From NCBI GenBank assembly GCA_030770425.1, contig JASJFT010000016.1:1-64000 (forward strand): DNA of 64,000 nt, given 5' to 3'. Source of the DNA: Darksidea phi. Its lineage: Eukaryota; Ascomycota; Dothideomycetes; Pleosporales; Lentitheciaceae. The position numbers and the translations under genes were made by a program. This document shows, in pieces, positions 21,215 to 33,419 of the stretch; the first letter of the stretch is position 1; the number at the start of each line of letters is the position of its first letter. A model generated the notes under the pieces. That model was not told the origin of the DNA and made no database searches. It worked only from the letters and a program-made list of their open reading frames with translations.

Positions 21215-23819
21215 ATGGGGCATCGCGAAAACGCGAGTGCTACCGTCGCCATGTCGCCGCCGCCCGCGGGCGTTAACGCTCAGCTGCGACACCTCGTATA
21301 CTACCACCTCGACAACGGCTTCCTCGAAAACGCGCTCTTCTTTGCAAGCCGTCTCCACGCCCTCGAGCCCCGGAACGGCGACGCTACGCACTTGTTGGCC
21401 CTCTGCAATCTTCGATTAGGACGATATAAAGCCGCGTTTGAGTATGCGAAACCAAAAGGACATCAGCCGCCGCATTTGGGATGCGCGTACGTGTTTGCGC
21501 AGGCGTGTTTGGATTTGGAGCAGTATGAAGCTGGCATTCAGGCGTTGGAGAAGACCCGCGGACTGTGGACGGGCAGAAGTCATTGGAGTAAGCATACCGT
21601 GGTAGAGCGCTTGGGAAACTGTGTATTGACATGTGCGCCTCTAGATAAACACTCAGACACGTCAAGACGACACGTTCCAGACGCCGCTGCCGTCTTCTGT
21701 CTACTCGGGAAGCTGTACAACGGCTTTGGCGACACCAAGAAAGCTTTAAGCCTTTATGTGGAATCGCTGTCCCTCAATCCATTCATGTGGGATGCCTTTA
21801 CCGCACTCTGTGACATGAGAGCTGTCGTGCGACCTCCCATGGTCTTCAAAATAACTTCAGAAATCCTAGCATCCGTAACTCACCCCACAAGTAACGGACA
21901 CGGCCCCGCCACATCCATCCTGCACGACCCTTTCGACGCGAAGCAACCGTTCGCGTCGACTCCTGATGTTGACCCTTTTAATACTTCAATCCGACCAGGA
22001 GCTGACGTAGGACTGAATCTAGGAGGCTCCAATCTTCTCTCAAAGCTGAACGGCACCATCCCGGCTGCGAATGGGAACGGCGGAGGCTCCTCATACCCGG
22101 ACGTAGAGACACCAAGTTCCAACGGTCAAAACTTCCCCGACGAGGATGTGATGATGGGCGATGTAGGCGGTCCGGTGCTGAACGATCATACCGTAGATAT
22201 TACTCACGCACCCAGTCGAAAGACCCGGATGCATCCCGTAAGCGCCAACGAGGACCCACCAAGGATGCGACCAATCACATCAAGGACGAGGATAAAAACG
22301 ACATCGGAAACGACTGAGCGGACTGAAATACCACAACCAGTTGGCCACTGGCAGAACGGTCATAAGCGGACTGTGTCAGGGCAGTCAACGCAGCATGTGC
22401 AACAACTGAGTACGCAACCGGCGGATCCAACCGCAGCACCTCCACGGAGAAGTGCGAGGTTATTCAACTCGATAAGCCAAATTCGACCTTCAAGCGGCCG
22501 TCTCGCTGGCGCGTCGAGCAGAGACCCAGAAGCCAAAGAGCGGCGGGAATTGAGAAAGGCAAAAGCAACTGGGACGAAGGGTAAACCGACCTCCGCGTCA
22601 ACAGTGGGTAGAGTCGTTAGCGGTAACCGCAAGCCTACGGTAGAGATATCGGAGTCTTTGAAGCCGGAATCGAGACCAGCGAGTGTAGCTTCAATAGCAG
22701 TGCCGGCACCGCCACCGAAGATGTCTATACCCGCCGAGCGACCTCGAGAACCAGAGGTACTCAATTGGATCCTGGAACTTCTTCGCCGTGTTGGATCCGG
22801 CTACCTGCACCTGAGCCGCTTCGAGTGTGTTGAAGCACTCAAAGCATTACACTCGGTTCCGGACCAACAACGCGAGACACCTTGGGTTCTCGCCCAGATT
22901 GGCAAGGCCTACTACGAACGTTCCATGTATATGGAAGCTGAGAAGATGTTCCAGCGCATTCGCGAATTGGCACCTTCGTATATGGAAGATATGGAAGTAT
23001 TCTCCAATGCTTTGTGGCAGTTGAAGAAAGAGACAGAGTTGGCCTACCTAGCACATACTCTTGTCGATCAGGATCGACTCTCGCCGCAAGCGTGGTGTGC
23101 CCTCGGGAACGCATTCTCCCTGCAGCGTGAGCATGACCAGGCGATCAAATGCTTCACCCGAGCCACGCAGCTCGATCCAAAATTCGCGTACGCATTCACG
23201 TTACAAGGCCACGAACACATCCAGAATGAAGAGTACGACAAGGCAACCTTTGCTTATCGATGCGCAGTTAGTGCCAATAATACGCACTACAACGGCTGGT
23301 ATGGCCTGGGATGTGTGTACGAGAAGCTGGGTAAGTATGAAGTCGCCGAGAAGCATTACAGGGCAGCATTCCAGTTCAATGCAACCAATCCTTTGTTAGC
23401 AGTCAGGATTGGATCTGTAAGTCTCATTCCAAGCCTATACAACAGCAGTCACTAACGTTGAGCAGGTCCTTGAACGCATGAAGAAGATCGAGCCCGCACT
23501 TACGCAATACGAGGCTGCCATACGGTTGGACCCGCGGTCGACGCTCGCCCGCTTTCGGAGGGCTACCATCCTTCTCAAGCTCGACTCGCCTGATGAAGCT
23601 CTGCAAGAGCTTCTCTACCTCAAAGATGCTGCCCCTGAAGATGCCAACGTGCACTTCACACTTGGCAGGGCGTACAAGAAGATGCGGAATCGGACGGATG
23701 CTATACGGCACTTTACGATCGCGTTGAATTTGGATCCGAAGGCGCAGTCGGTCATCAAGCAGGTGATGGAGAGCTGGGATGATGATGGGGATACATGGAG
23801 TAGCGAGGACGAGGGTTGA
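21215..23819 (+). CDS. cdc27: Anaphase-promoting complex subunit Cdc27/APC3
   Basis: Three exons, 21215-21587, 21645-23416 and 23466-23819, join in frame to 832 residues. The N-terminal block (GVNAQLRHLVYYHLDNGF, then LGCAYVFAQACLDLEQYEAG and NKHSDTSRRHVPDAAAV across intron 1) is the Cdc27 dimerisation and TPR region; the middle is disordered with Ser/Pro/Thr-rich sequence; the C-terminal part has a run of TPRs (WCALGNAFSLQREHDQAIKC, ATFAYRCAVSANNTHYNGWY, LGCVYEKLGKYEVAEKHYRA). It is the TPR subunit of the APC/C ubiquitin ligase that binds the IR tail of activators; the nuclear cell-cycle role is well known (nuc2, BimA). Intron 1 is 57 nt, has no in-frame stop and could be read through; splicing restores the family residues. 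The start at 21215 is chosen because the conserved domain begins soon after; 21251 is possible. Confidence 0.93.
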
Positions 23820-25714
23820 TGATCAGAATTGCTTCCTCTTTCTCAACTTGGCACCTCCAAACCCAACGTATCCCGGGCAGAGCTGTTGGTAATAGCTTAG
23901 CCCTGACGTCCATCCTCCCGTTCACACCATCCTACGAATCCATCTTACGGTATCAACATCAATAGCATCCGTACGAAACATCGCCACGAGACCACCCTAT
24001 GTACGCACCCTTTCTGGCTATCACCATCCCATCCAACCGTCCCATTATACCCTGCATTCGACCCCTGTGTGCATTTCTGGAGCATATGAGCGAGCAACGG
24101 AGCGTTTTTGTAACACTTGCATTTGCATTCGGACCTGGCGTTTGTCCTTTTTTGTGGAAAATAATTTGTCTTTTGCTTGCTTGCTTGCTTGCTTTGTGCA
24201 ACCCCTTTATACCTTACTTGGTGAGGTTTCACACATCGTCGGCTGGTCCTGGGTTTTTGATGCGCATCTGACGGCCCCTTGACGAGCGTCGGACCCCGGA
24301 TCCCTTATTGCATGACTTTCACGCCCTTGAGGTGTGCTTGGGATGGCGCGCAGCGATGTGAGGCTTAGGCCTTGCCCTAGCACCTCCGTCTTTGGAGCTG
24401 GGATTGCGGGTTGGAATAAAAGTACATGCATGGAAACAGCGGGCTAGTAACATTGAAGTGGTAGAAGTGCTTGAGGTGGGCGAGTGATGGTGACAGCGAT
24501 GGAGGTGGAGGTGTACGATAGATGCATAATATATGATATTCATGGATATGAACTTGGACTTGTGCTGTGAAAGTTGTTATTTTAGCTGCTTTTTCCTTGT
24601 TTCTTTATGGAGGGGAAGAGTTTGTGGGTGGAGGGAGGAGCGTGGCGAAGTTTGGGTGAGGGAGAGTTGATGTGGTTGTAGTTGCTGGATTGTTTATTCT
24701 ATTTTGTATGGAGACTTGCACCATGTGGGGTTTGATGAGAGGGAGAAATGGAATGGGGAGAGGGGGAGGGGATGAAGGGAGTGGTGATGGTGGGATGAGT
24801 TGTCCAGACGGCGGAGAGGTGGTGGTTCCTTGGTATCGTTAAACTTGTGTTGTACGGATTTAGATTTGGATTTTCGCTCGACTTTGTTATAATGACTATG
24901 CAAGCTTTCTACATGTACAGGGCTAGCAAAAAAGGCTGGCTGCATGGCAAGATTTTATAGTCGAGAGGGGTAAGGTTTGCGTGAGGTGGTGGGTGGAGTG
25001 ATTGCATGGGTATCTTTCAGTTGGATTTGTTTTGGATTTGCACAGTGGGAGTCTTTTTTGTAAGCTCCGCACGAAACACAATACGAGTTTCGTATACAGT
25101 AGAAGAAGCGCTATACTCACACCTTATACACGATAATAGAGCTGTAGAGCTGTACACAGTACGACGAGGTGATGTTTCGAACTTATCTTTCAATGGGATA
25201 TTGTTGCATGTATTTAGTGAGTAGGTGCCGGAATCGCAGCGGTAAAAGAGGTGTAAGGATGGGGTTTGTAGGAATATGGGTGGACAAAGTGTTGGGCAAT
25301 TAGATGGTGCGTCTTTGTCTTCGCGTACTTGATATCCGTCTATTCACTGTATCCAACATAGTGTCAGGCCTGATGTCCAAGGACCATGGTTAGCTTTCCG
25401 TGAAGCTTTGAAGGGGATGCTTCCTATAAAGTGATGAAATGAAAGCTTGCTGTAAGGCAACGAAGTGGAAGCTATCTGTTAACATGGAGAGACTTTCATC
25501 TCAGTCTGCCTTGCAGCAGGTAGCCTCGTTGACCGGTGAGTGATGCAACCTGCTATTGGTCGTGTTGGCCGCTCAGCCTACCTCTGCGCTCCACGTCATT
25601 TGCGCCACATAGCTACGTGTTTTATCAAATACGACACAAATATTGGCCCTTAATATATGAGTCACCGCACTCTAGTTTGTCTGTGCCTCGTCGCTTCGCG
25701 CAGCCCTTGTCAAT
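23820..25714. other. 1.9-kb intergenic region, no gene seen
   Basis: No supported frame. It contains five copies of ttgc at 24173-24192 and several AG-rich minus-strand tracts. A dispersed repeat copy lies at 25025-25094 (listed separately). Confidence 0.5.
25025..25094 (+). repeat. Dispersed conserved element, copy 1
   Basis: A stretch starting atttgttttgg and continuing tttgcacagtgggagtct, then tccgcacgaaaca and gagttt, also occurs near 57487-57553 with few changes. It lies about 620 bp upstream of the NACHT gene at 25715. Its 3' part holds a short palindrome (tacgagtttcgta). It could be a solo terminal repeat or MITE end, or a conserved promoter element. Confidence 0.7.
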
Positions 25715-28700
25715 ATGGTTTTGGAAGCGCTTGCCGCCGTCAGTTTGGGCGGCAGCATCGTTCAGTTCGTTCAGTTCAGCTACTCTCTCATCACGCTCAC
25801 TGTGGAGATAAAGCAGAGCACAAGCGGCTTGTCTTCAAGCCATGACGACCTTCAAGCGATTGCAACAGACCTTCATGATTACAGTGTGAAATTTGGCAAC
25901 GCCAAGGGGAGCCCAACAGATTCGATTGATCCTTTTGCTCTCAATGAAAACCTGAAGGATCTAGCTGAGCGAAGCAATGTCGTTGCGAAAGAGCTTCTTG
26001 ACGCCGTCGACGGGATTCGCAAGAAAAGCCAGACAAGCCCATCACGAAGGTGGAACAATTTTCGTCAGGCCCTAAGGACTGTTTGGGCACGCGAAAAGAT
26101 TTCCAGCTTAAAGACACGCTTAGAGACCTTACGTGGTCAGATCGAACTGCATTTAATATCCGAGGCAAGGTAAGTCTCCCAAGTGGTACATCGAGGCTTA
26201 CCCTGGGAGCTTACTAATCAAGGTCCATAGCACGGGCCAACTTCTAGTGAAAGGCTCCCTAGGTGCACTCCGCGATAGCTTGAATAGCTTTAGTCTTGAT
26301 CAGTCTGACAAACTTATGGGTATTTCTCAAAGGCTGAGCGCTATCGAAGCAAGCTTAGCGAACCCCGAAAGCTCGATTGCTCTTACTGAACTGAAAACAT
26401 CCTCCTCGCGTTTCTCTCGGGAAGTGAAAAGAATAGCCCACACGAGCCAGATTTTGAAGAGCCTTCTGTTTGAGGGCATGGCAGTTCGGCATTCTCAGAT
26501 CCCTGAGGCCCATCAACGCACCTTTGATTGGATATATTCCCCGGAGACGCTGCCGGACGATGATCTACGCTCGAAGATTGCTTTTAAATCGTGGCTGCTA
26601 GAAGGAAAAGGCATCTATTGGATAACAGGAAAACCAGGTATTTCCGCCATGCTACTCTCAGCGACGTCGATAATTGACCACGCATACAAAGGTTCTGGCA
26701 AGTCGACTTTGATGAGATACTTAGATGATCACAGGATGACGTCTCAGCTGTTGGAAGATTGGTCTCGTCCCTTGCAGCTAGTTACCGCGACTTTCTATTT
26801 CTGGAAATCGGGGACACATATGGCGAAATCCTTACTCGGCCTCTTGCAGTCGCTTCTGTACTTCATTCTACGCAGCATCCCAGAATTGACGGCGGTATTG
26901 TGCCCTGGCAGATTTGATAAAGTCTTTGCTCAAGCATTTGCTCCATGGTCAATAAAAGAGCTGCGCAGTGCGTTCGACGCGCTGAAACTGCAAGAGAATG
27001 TGCCTGCAAAATTCTACTTCCATGTGGACGGTCTCGACGAGTACGAAGGTGATCATTATGAGGTCATTCGCATCATTCAAGATCTAGCAAAATCACCCAG
27101 CGTGAAACTGTGTGTTTCAAGTCGCCCCTGGAATTGCTTCCACGATACCTTCGGAAAGTCAAATGACGGCACCCTTCAGCTCCATCACCTGACTAGGAAG
27201 GATATCGAATTGTTTGCGCAAGAAAATCTTTCTATTTACTCCAATTCCTTAAGGAGCGCAGCCCAATCCCAGGCCTACAATGAACTAGTGCACGATATCG
27301 GAGAACGTGCTCAAGGCGTGTTCCAATGGGTGCGCTTAGCTGTGCACTCACTTCGGGAGGGTCTCAGCAACGGTGACCAGATATCTCTTCTTCGGACAAG
27401 GCTAGAGGATATTCCAACTGATCTTGAAGCCTTGTTCAAAGCTATTCTCGAATCGGTAGATGGCATATACCGTGAACGAATGGCATGTACACTCTTAGCC
27501 GCTCTTGTACGACCTTTGAAAATTATCCACTACTCATTCTTGGAAGAGGAGGACCCCAGGTTTGGGCTTGAACTACCGTTTACCCAATTTGACGAACAAG
27601 AGCTCTCTGATCGGGTGGTGGAGACACATCGACGGCTGAATGGTCGCTACAAAGGCTTGCTAGAGGCAATATCATTACCTCTTACTGCCCATACGGGCAT
27701 TGATTTCTTACATCGGACCCTTCACGACTTCCTACAAACACCGGAGATGAAAATGTTCCTCGCATCGCGATTACCACCTAGTTACAACGTCCTCTCAACC
27801 ATGGTTCGTGCTCTAATTGCCGACATCAAGTTTGTACATCGATCCCCGGGGCCCGAGGACTTTGCAGCGGCACTAGAAATCGCCCATTCCGCGGCCATGG
27901 AAACTGGCGATTTATCATATGAGTACTTCGTCTTAGATCATGTGGAAAGCACCTGCAACGCGATATGGCCATCCGGTCTACTTGGCACCCCCGGGGTCAT
28001 GATGGGTATCGCCGTACATATTGGTCGGTCAGACTATGTCCAACATAGACTAAGGGATCTGAAGTCCCCAGTAGAGCTGCATCCGTTGTTGATGCACGCC
28101 CTTATGTGTCCTATTCATAAGGACAAATCGTTCGCGACGATCTTTGAAAAGGAAAAGGAATATGACTGGCTGCGCTATGCCTCCTCACCGTTTTGTTTTA
28201 AAGCTGATCTCTTCGACATGGACGGTCCTGGCCACACCCTTGAACCTGGACTCGTTCGGCTATTGCTCGAGAAGGGCGCCAACCCCAACTGGATATTGGA
28301 ACGGACTTCGATCTGGAGGGAATTCCTCCTCCATTTCATATGTCGTGAGGATCCCCGACGTGGCCAGGAAGGATGGGATGTTTTCGAATATATGGTTCAG
28401 TATGGAGCAGATATCGGCAAGCAAGTAGATCTTTTGTTGGAGCTCGCACAATCTGGTGCACGTCTGGTGGGTGAGCAATTCCGCCAACTAGTTCGTGGCT
28501 TTGAAATTCTCCTAAACCATGGGTTTAATCCTAACAGCACCTATGAAGGGAAAAGCATCTGGGTAAGTTTCATGACTTCATTGGCTAATAGACACCCAAA
28601 CGCCGGAGATGCGGAGCCTGCCGTTGAGCTCATCCAGAAATTTCTACTGCACGGTGCTAGCACCACGGCATTAATGATTCCACCGAAAAGGAACAGACAA

Positions 28701-29273
28701 GGATCGTCTTGGCTCCATCGCTTCCTTCAGCGACACCTATCCGCAAATAGATTCATCAACGGCGTGGAGCCTGCAGGCATCTTCGAAGTCTTCCTCAAGT
28801 ACGGGCTTGATCCAGATACCGCTTTCGATGGCTCTACCGTCTGGGGTCGGCTCCTCGAAACTCTACAACGCACCCTCGTCCGAGGCTTGCACCTACAGCG
28901 CATTGAACGCGATCTCGTCTTGCTGTTTCTACGTTATGGTGCAGACCCAAGCCATGAGGCGCTCTACCGGATAATGGGTTGGCAAGGTGGTAGCACATGT
29001 GGTTTTGAGCAAGATTACGCGCGAGAGATAGAGCTCGCCATTCATCGCGAGATCAGTTGGAGGCAGAAGTTGGACCAGGCCGTACGGGTTCCGTCGTCCG
29101 TTTCTCCATACGCATACTCACATGATCCTCCTTCCTCCAGCTACATCATGCCGAGTCCGTTTGCAGCAGAGCCCACATCGAGCGCGGATAATCCCATTCT
29201 ACGGCCCGAGACTTGTACACGAACTCAGAGGCGATTATGGCAATTCTTGGGGCGTTTTTCATCTCGCAGTTGA
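25715..29273 (+). CDS. NACHT domain NLR-like protein with degenerate ankyrin repeats
   Basis: Three exons, 25715-26169, 26231-26637 and 26692-29273, join to 1147 residues. The N-terminus (LEALAAVSLGGSIVQFVQFS) is of the type placed before fungal NACHT domains. The P-loop appears after the second splice as GKPGSGKST (about 285-293), with a Walker B FHVDGLDEY near 395-405 and sensor-like CVSSRPWNCF. The region after NACHT (MACTLLAALVRPLKIIHYSF, then GIDFLHRTLHDFLQ) matches the fungal NACHT-associated helical part (DUF7791 type). The C-terminal third carries weak ankyrin-like units: LLLEKGANPN, ILLNHGFNPN, FLKYGLDPD, FLRYGADPS. Such STAND proteins are candidate non-self receptors in fungi. Intron 2 is 54 nt, has no stop, and sits inside the P-loop. 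No break is seen. Confidence 0.9.
26638..26691 (+). other. Frame-preserving intron inside the Walker A motif
   Basis: The 54-nt segment starts GTATTT and ends ACAAAG. It is a multiple of three and lacks stops, so it can be read through. Only its removal rebuilds the continuous P-loop GKPGSGKST; retention would insert 18 residues between the proline and the glycine-rich turn. Confidence 0.8.
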
Positions 29274-30414
29274 AAAGCTGGGGTGGCAACGCAGTATTGT
29301 ACACGGGAGAGGAACAGGCTCTATCCCTGCAAAGAACATTCCTCTTAACTACAGGATGTGCACACCCAAGAAAAACCTTGATCACTCCGCAAACAACATC
29401 CTCCTCGAAAGCATCTGCCTTCATCGAGCCCAAGAGCACCTTCAAGCTTATACCTGAAGACAAAAAGCAACAGGAAGAGCAAGAAAAGAAGCAGAACCAG
29501 ACCTCGACATCGCCACCGTATCCGCCTAGGAAGAGCATAACGCTCGCCGAGCTAGTAATCTTGTCATCTAGCGAGGAGCTAGGAAACGTGCATACGAGCC
29601 TAGAAGCGACGATGGCAATTATAGATTTGAAAAGCAGATAGATGGGCGGTATATGGGGAATGGTGAGCAGTGTTGACAGTCGGAGGAAATGAAGAGGCGA
29701 CTGAGAAGAAGGAGAGGCCGGGTGGGGGAGGATGAAAGGGTGGAGAGGAGGGTTAGTGAGAGGGACGAGGAGTTTGGGAGGGAGATTGGAGGGCATGAAG
29801 GGCATGGACAAGTGAGGGTTGAGTGGCTTGGCTAGGCGTGCATAGTTTTTGACGGAGTTTACCGTGAGCTTAAACAAACCATGATCCATATAGATCCTTC
29901 CATCCTAACAAAGTCGAAAGGCGTTGCTCGAATCGTGTTACGAGATGCCGAGAAAGCTGGCAAACACAGCACGCGTCTGCACTTACATTGGCCCAATAAA
30001 ACACGTCCTTAATCCTCTCACCTCCCAATTAAAACCAGCGCGTAAGCCATCTGCACGCGCAGTCACGGGCTAAATGCCTCTCGTACCACAGGCGCGTCGT
30101 CACGGTATCAGGCGACACCGTGCAAGGTTCGTGTTTCGCGTTCAGCTGGGCTAGGCGCGTCGCCAACCGAGCGCCACTATGGTATAGTGGCCGTATCTCT
30201 GTGGAAATACGAGGGTGCGGCGAGGGGTAAGGTGTGCTTTTCGGGTGCGATTAGTGAACGATGGGATGGGAGGGTTGGCGGTGTCGGGGTGGAGTGTATA
30301 AAGGTGGACGGAGAGGCCCCTCAAATGTCAGGCCTTTCTACCCATCGCTTCGATTCGTTGTACCACAAGACCATCACTTTCTCTCAAAACTTTTGCATCC
30401 TGACCCGTTCAATA
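29274..30414. other. Intergenic, no supported gene
   Basis: Long frames exist on both strands at 29146-29889, but they are compositional: the minus strand is Pro/Ser-rich and the plus strand has a Lys/Gln/Glu tract. They overlap the NACHT 3' end. A perfect 8-bp inverted repeat with a 3-base loop lies around 30174-30192 (gccactat ... atagtggc). Confidence 0.4.
30297..30303 (+). promoter_or_regulatory. TATA-like box of the VOC gene
   Basis: TATAAAG lies 112 bp before the ATG at 30415, a plausible distance for a fungal core promoter. Confidence 0.45.
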
Positions 30415-31029
30415 ATGGCAACTGAAGGCTCCGAAAGTGTCCACCAGCCGCCTGTTCCTCCGCAAGGCGCACCTTGCTGGGTCGAGATCTGCTCGACGGA
30501 CCCGAAGAAGCTCAAGGCAAGCGCGTCCAATTGCCCACCAAGTACAGTGCTGATGAGAGCAGGAATTCTACGCCGTGCTCTTTCCGGCCTGGAAGTTCTC
30601 CGACAACCCCACTGGACCCGAAGAGTCTCCAGTTATGCAGTTCACCTTTCAGCAGCCCTCTGGTGAGCAACACACAACCAATTAAAGGAAGCGCAGATTT
30701 AACATGATTCAGGACTGTCCGGTGGTATCGTGAAGCTCCCCGAAGGTTGCACACGTGGCGAGCAACCCATGGGTGCTGGGTTTACCGTGTATAACTTTGT
30801 CAATTCCATCGATGAGGTGAGGCTGCATCCACCTGGAACCGCTCGGCTGCTGACAGTTGGTCTCTAGATCGAGAAGAAGATCACTGAACTTGGTGGTAAG
30901 AAGGTCTTGGATAAGACGCCAGAGCGGGATAACGGATGGTTTGCCAACTTTTTAGATCCAGAGGGCAACCGGTTTGGCGTTTATGAAGCGAACTGGGGCA
31001 ATAAAGCTACCGCTTCGGAGTGTTCTTGA
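30415..31029 (+). CDS. VOC family protein (glyoxalase/bleomycin-resistance fold)
   Basis: Four exons, 30415-30516, 30563-30662, 30713-30816 and 30868-31029, join to 155 residues. The first intron starts with GC (AAG/GCAAGC ... GCAG), the others with GT. The joined protein runs PCWVEICSTDPKKLKEFYAV, LFPAWKFSDNPTGPEESPVM, GGIVKLPEGCTRGEQPMGAG, FTVYNFVNSIDEIEKKITEL and WFANFLDPEGNRFGVYEAN. This is the two-module VOC fold (PF00903-like), with the acidic metal-ligand position plausible in the C-terminal GVYEAN. It is a small cytosolic protein of unknown substrate, related at fold level to the broken gene at 7627-8131 but not a close copy. Confidence 0.9.
30517..30562 (+). other. GC-AG intron
   Basis: This 46-nt intron has the donor AAG/GCAAGC and acceptor GAGCAG. 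Splicing here joins codon 34 to GAATTCTACGCC in phase 0 and gives the family sequence KKLKEFYAV. No GT donor nearby gives an open, sensible protein. Confidence 0.85.
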
Positions 31030-31681
31030 AAGGAGCCTATCTCAGGTTTTGTGATAGCTAGGTGCTTGGGGTGATTCCAGTGTAGACCTAGGCAGCTGTG
31101 TTGACCGAACGGAACGGAGCTCATATCGGGTTTCGGCAAATAGAAACTCTTGTCTCCCGGGTAAAATTGTTTGAATGGCTTTGATTCCACGAACATCCAT
31201 GCTGCAAGAGTTCGAGGCAAAGAATAGTGGTGGGATTCGAAGATGCCTACCAGATCATATCCAGGATTACTTTTCCCAAAGCGATCACTTAGTCCGCGAC
31301 CCTGCAGACCTCCTAGTCAGGTGTCCACGACGGTTGGGCTCCGATGTAGGCGATACAGGCTTTAATAACTGAGCAACCAAGTCCGATACAGAGAAAGAGA
31401 TCTCGTTTTTATTTCGTGAAGGCGCGGAATTATTTCCTTTATCAACACCCAGAAAGGGACCCTGCCAAGCGTCGGTTCATCGGCCAATCAGATCGCCCGG
31501 TGCGGTGGTGGTTCGATCGGGTGGGAACTTTTCTTCGCGAGCACCCTCAACTACCCCACATGACCAGAGGCCATTCCGCACTGTGTTGCTTTATATTTCG
31601 CCGGAGAACCGAATTGAACTCTCATTCACGTTTCCTGATACCCTAGAATCTTCTGGTGACGGCTGTCACGCTTCTTCCAAC
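31030..31681. other. Intergenic; promoter of the b5 reductase gene
   Basis: No gene seen. CT-rich sequence from about 31610 leads to the ATG at 31682. Confidence 0.5.
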
Positions 31682-32696
31682 ATGTCGACCGAGGGCCTGT
31701 TTGCGACGAAATATGTGCAGGGTGTGTACATCCCTTCAGCGCTGCTGATAGTGGGGACGGCCATAATGAAGATGGAATGGGTGCCGTACGCTATAGGTAT
31801 GGCGGCGGTACTGGGGGGGTGGAAGGTGTATAGCAATGGTAAGGAAGCACTTCCTCTCGCACAACTAATCTAACGCGCAGCAGCTCCCCGCAAGGTGCTC
31901 AAGCCGAACGAATTTCAGGAATTTGAACTTAAGGAGAAGACAATCCTCTCCCACAATACCGCCATGTATGCCAGTTCCTCCCTCAAGCACGGTTCATGCT
32001 AACAGTCCCAGCTACCGCTTCAAGCTCCCCCGCCCTACCGACGTCCTCGGCCTCCCTATCGGCCAGCACATCTCCCTCGCAGCCACCATCGCTGGCCAAC
32101 CGAAAGAAGTCGTCCGATCGTACACACCCATATCTTCCGACGAAGAGAAAGGCTATTTTGACCTCCTCATCAAGTCCTACCCCACCGGCAACATCTCCAA
32201 GCACGTCGCCTCGCTCATGGTTGGCCAGACCATGAAGGTTAAGGGTCCCAAGGGCGCCATGGTATACACACCCAACATGGTCAGGCATTTTGGCATGATT
32301 GCTGGCGGTACTGGTATCACGCCCATGTTGCAGGTCATCAAGGCTATCATCCGTGGGCGCGAATTAGGCGACAGGACCGAGGTCGATCTGCTGTTTGCGA
32401 ACGTGAACCCCGAGGATATTCTGCTGAAGGAGGACCTGGATGCGCTTGCGGCCAAGGACCCTAAGTTCAGGGTACACTACGTGCTCAACAACCCGCCCGA
32501 GAAGTGGAGCGGTGGTGTCGGTTTCGTCACCGCTGATATGATCAAAGAGAAGCTCCCCGCTCCCGCTTCAGATGTCAAGATCCTTGTTTGCGGTCCTCCC
32601 CCTATGGTGGCTGCGATGAAGAAAGCGACCGAGTCACTGGGATACACAAAGGCAAGGCCCGTTAGCAAGCTCGAGGACCAGGTCTTCTGCTTCTAA
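31682..32696 (+). CDS. cbr1: NADH-cytochrome b5 reductase
   Basis: Three exons, 31682-31838, 31881-31965 and 32012-32696, join to 308 residues. The N-terminus carries a hydrophobic anchor ([14 protein letters not shown] and [14 protein letters not shown]). The flavoprotein domain follows: the FAD-binding motif RSYTPIS at about 116-122, GGTGITP at 179-185 for nicotinamide binding, CGPPPM at 274-279, and the canonical C-terminal VFCF. The enzyme passes electrons from NADH to cytochrome b5 at the ER or outer mitochondrial membrane for desaturation and sterol synthesis. Intron 1 ends in a CAGCAG tandem acceptor (31880 or 31883), so one alanine may be included or skipped. Confidence 0.95.
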
Positions 32697-33419
32697 GCGC
32701 TAGATTTGAGGCGTTGGAAAGGAAAGACGAATGCAGCCGCAGTGGCTAAAACTTTTGGTGTTGAGTTGGGGGAATATCCCAGGCCTGATCTCTGATATGC
32801 TTGTTCACTGCGATTGGGTGCGCATGTTGTACATAAGTTGCAGCACCATATCAGTAATACACTGTTAGTACACACAAACCAATGTCCTACCAACCTCCGA
32901 GAAAGGCCCAATATCGCTTAGCGTACATAAAACTGGATATTATAATAAGAAATTCTCCTCATGGTTATATTTAAGACGGTGGAGGCAACGCCCATGACCT
33001 GGTTCGTCGCAAACGAAAGCTCAATTCTGCAAAGCACGGATATAATCTTTGGATAGGGCTGTAGTTGATGAGAGTTAGAGGAGCATGAGGGTGATGCGTT
33101 GTAATGAAGCGATAAGATGCAATGTGAAACCGGCAGGTTAGCCGGCATGCAGCCCCCCCCCCACCTTTTAGAGCCCTCAACCCGCCGGTGCGGCTTTTAC
33201 GGTATATAGGGTCTTATCTGTCTACCTCCCTCTTCTGAACCACTCCCTCTAGTGTTAGGAGTTTACCGAAAGTTACTTCGACGATCCACGGTCTTCAGTC
33301 TTCTTACACCATCTGTTCTTTATCCGGCGCTTCAAGCCACGGAAGACAGAGCATCGAGCTTATCAGCAGCAGAATACTGGTTTCTTAGAAACAGATACCA
33401 GGGCAGTCACAATCTGGTC
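32697..33419. other. Intergenic, no gene seen
   Basis: It holds the reductase 3' end and the hydrolase promoter. A run of ten C residues lies at 33153-33162, and a TATA-like tatatag lies near 33202. Confidence 0.5.

Noticed and set aside
29146..29889. A 247-codon minus-strand frame past the NACHT 3' end
   Set aside because: It overlaps the NACHT end, is Pro/Ser/Cys-rich with no recognisable family, and has no clear splice or start evidence.
30170..30192. Possible tRNA or terminator: perfect 8-bp stem with a ggt loop
   Set aside because: No other tRNA arms fold around it and bacterial-type terminators are not expected; kept only as a note in the intergenic entry.
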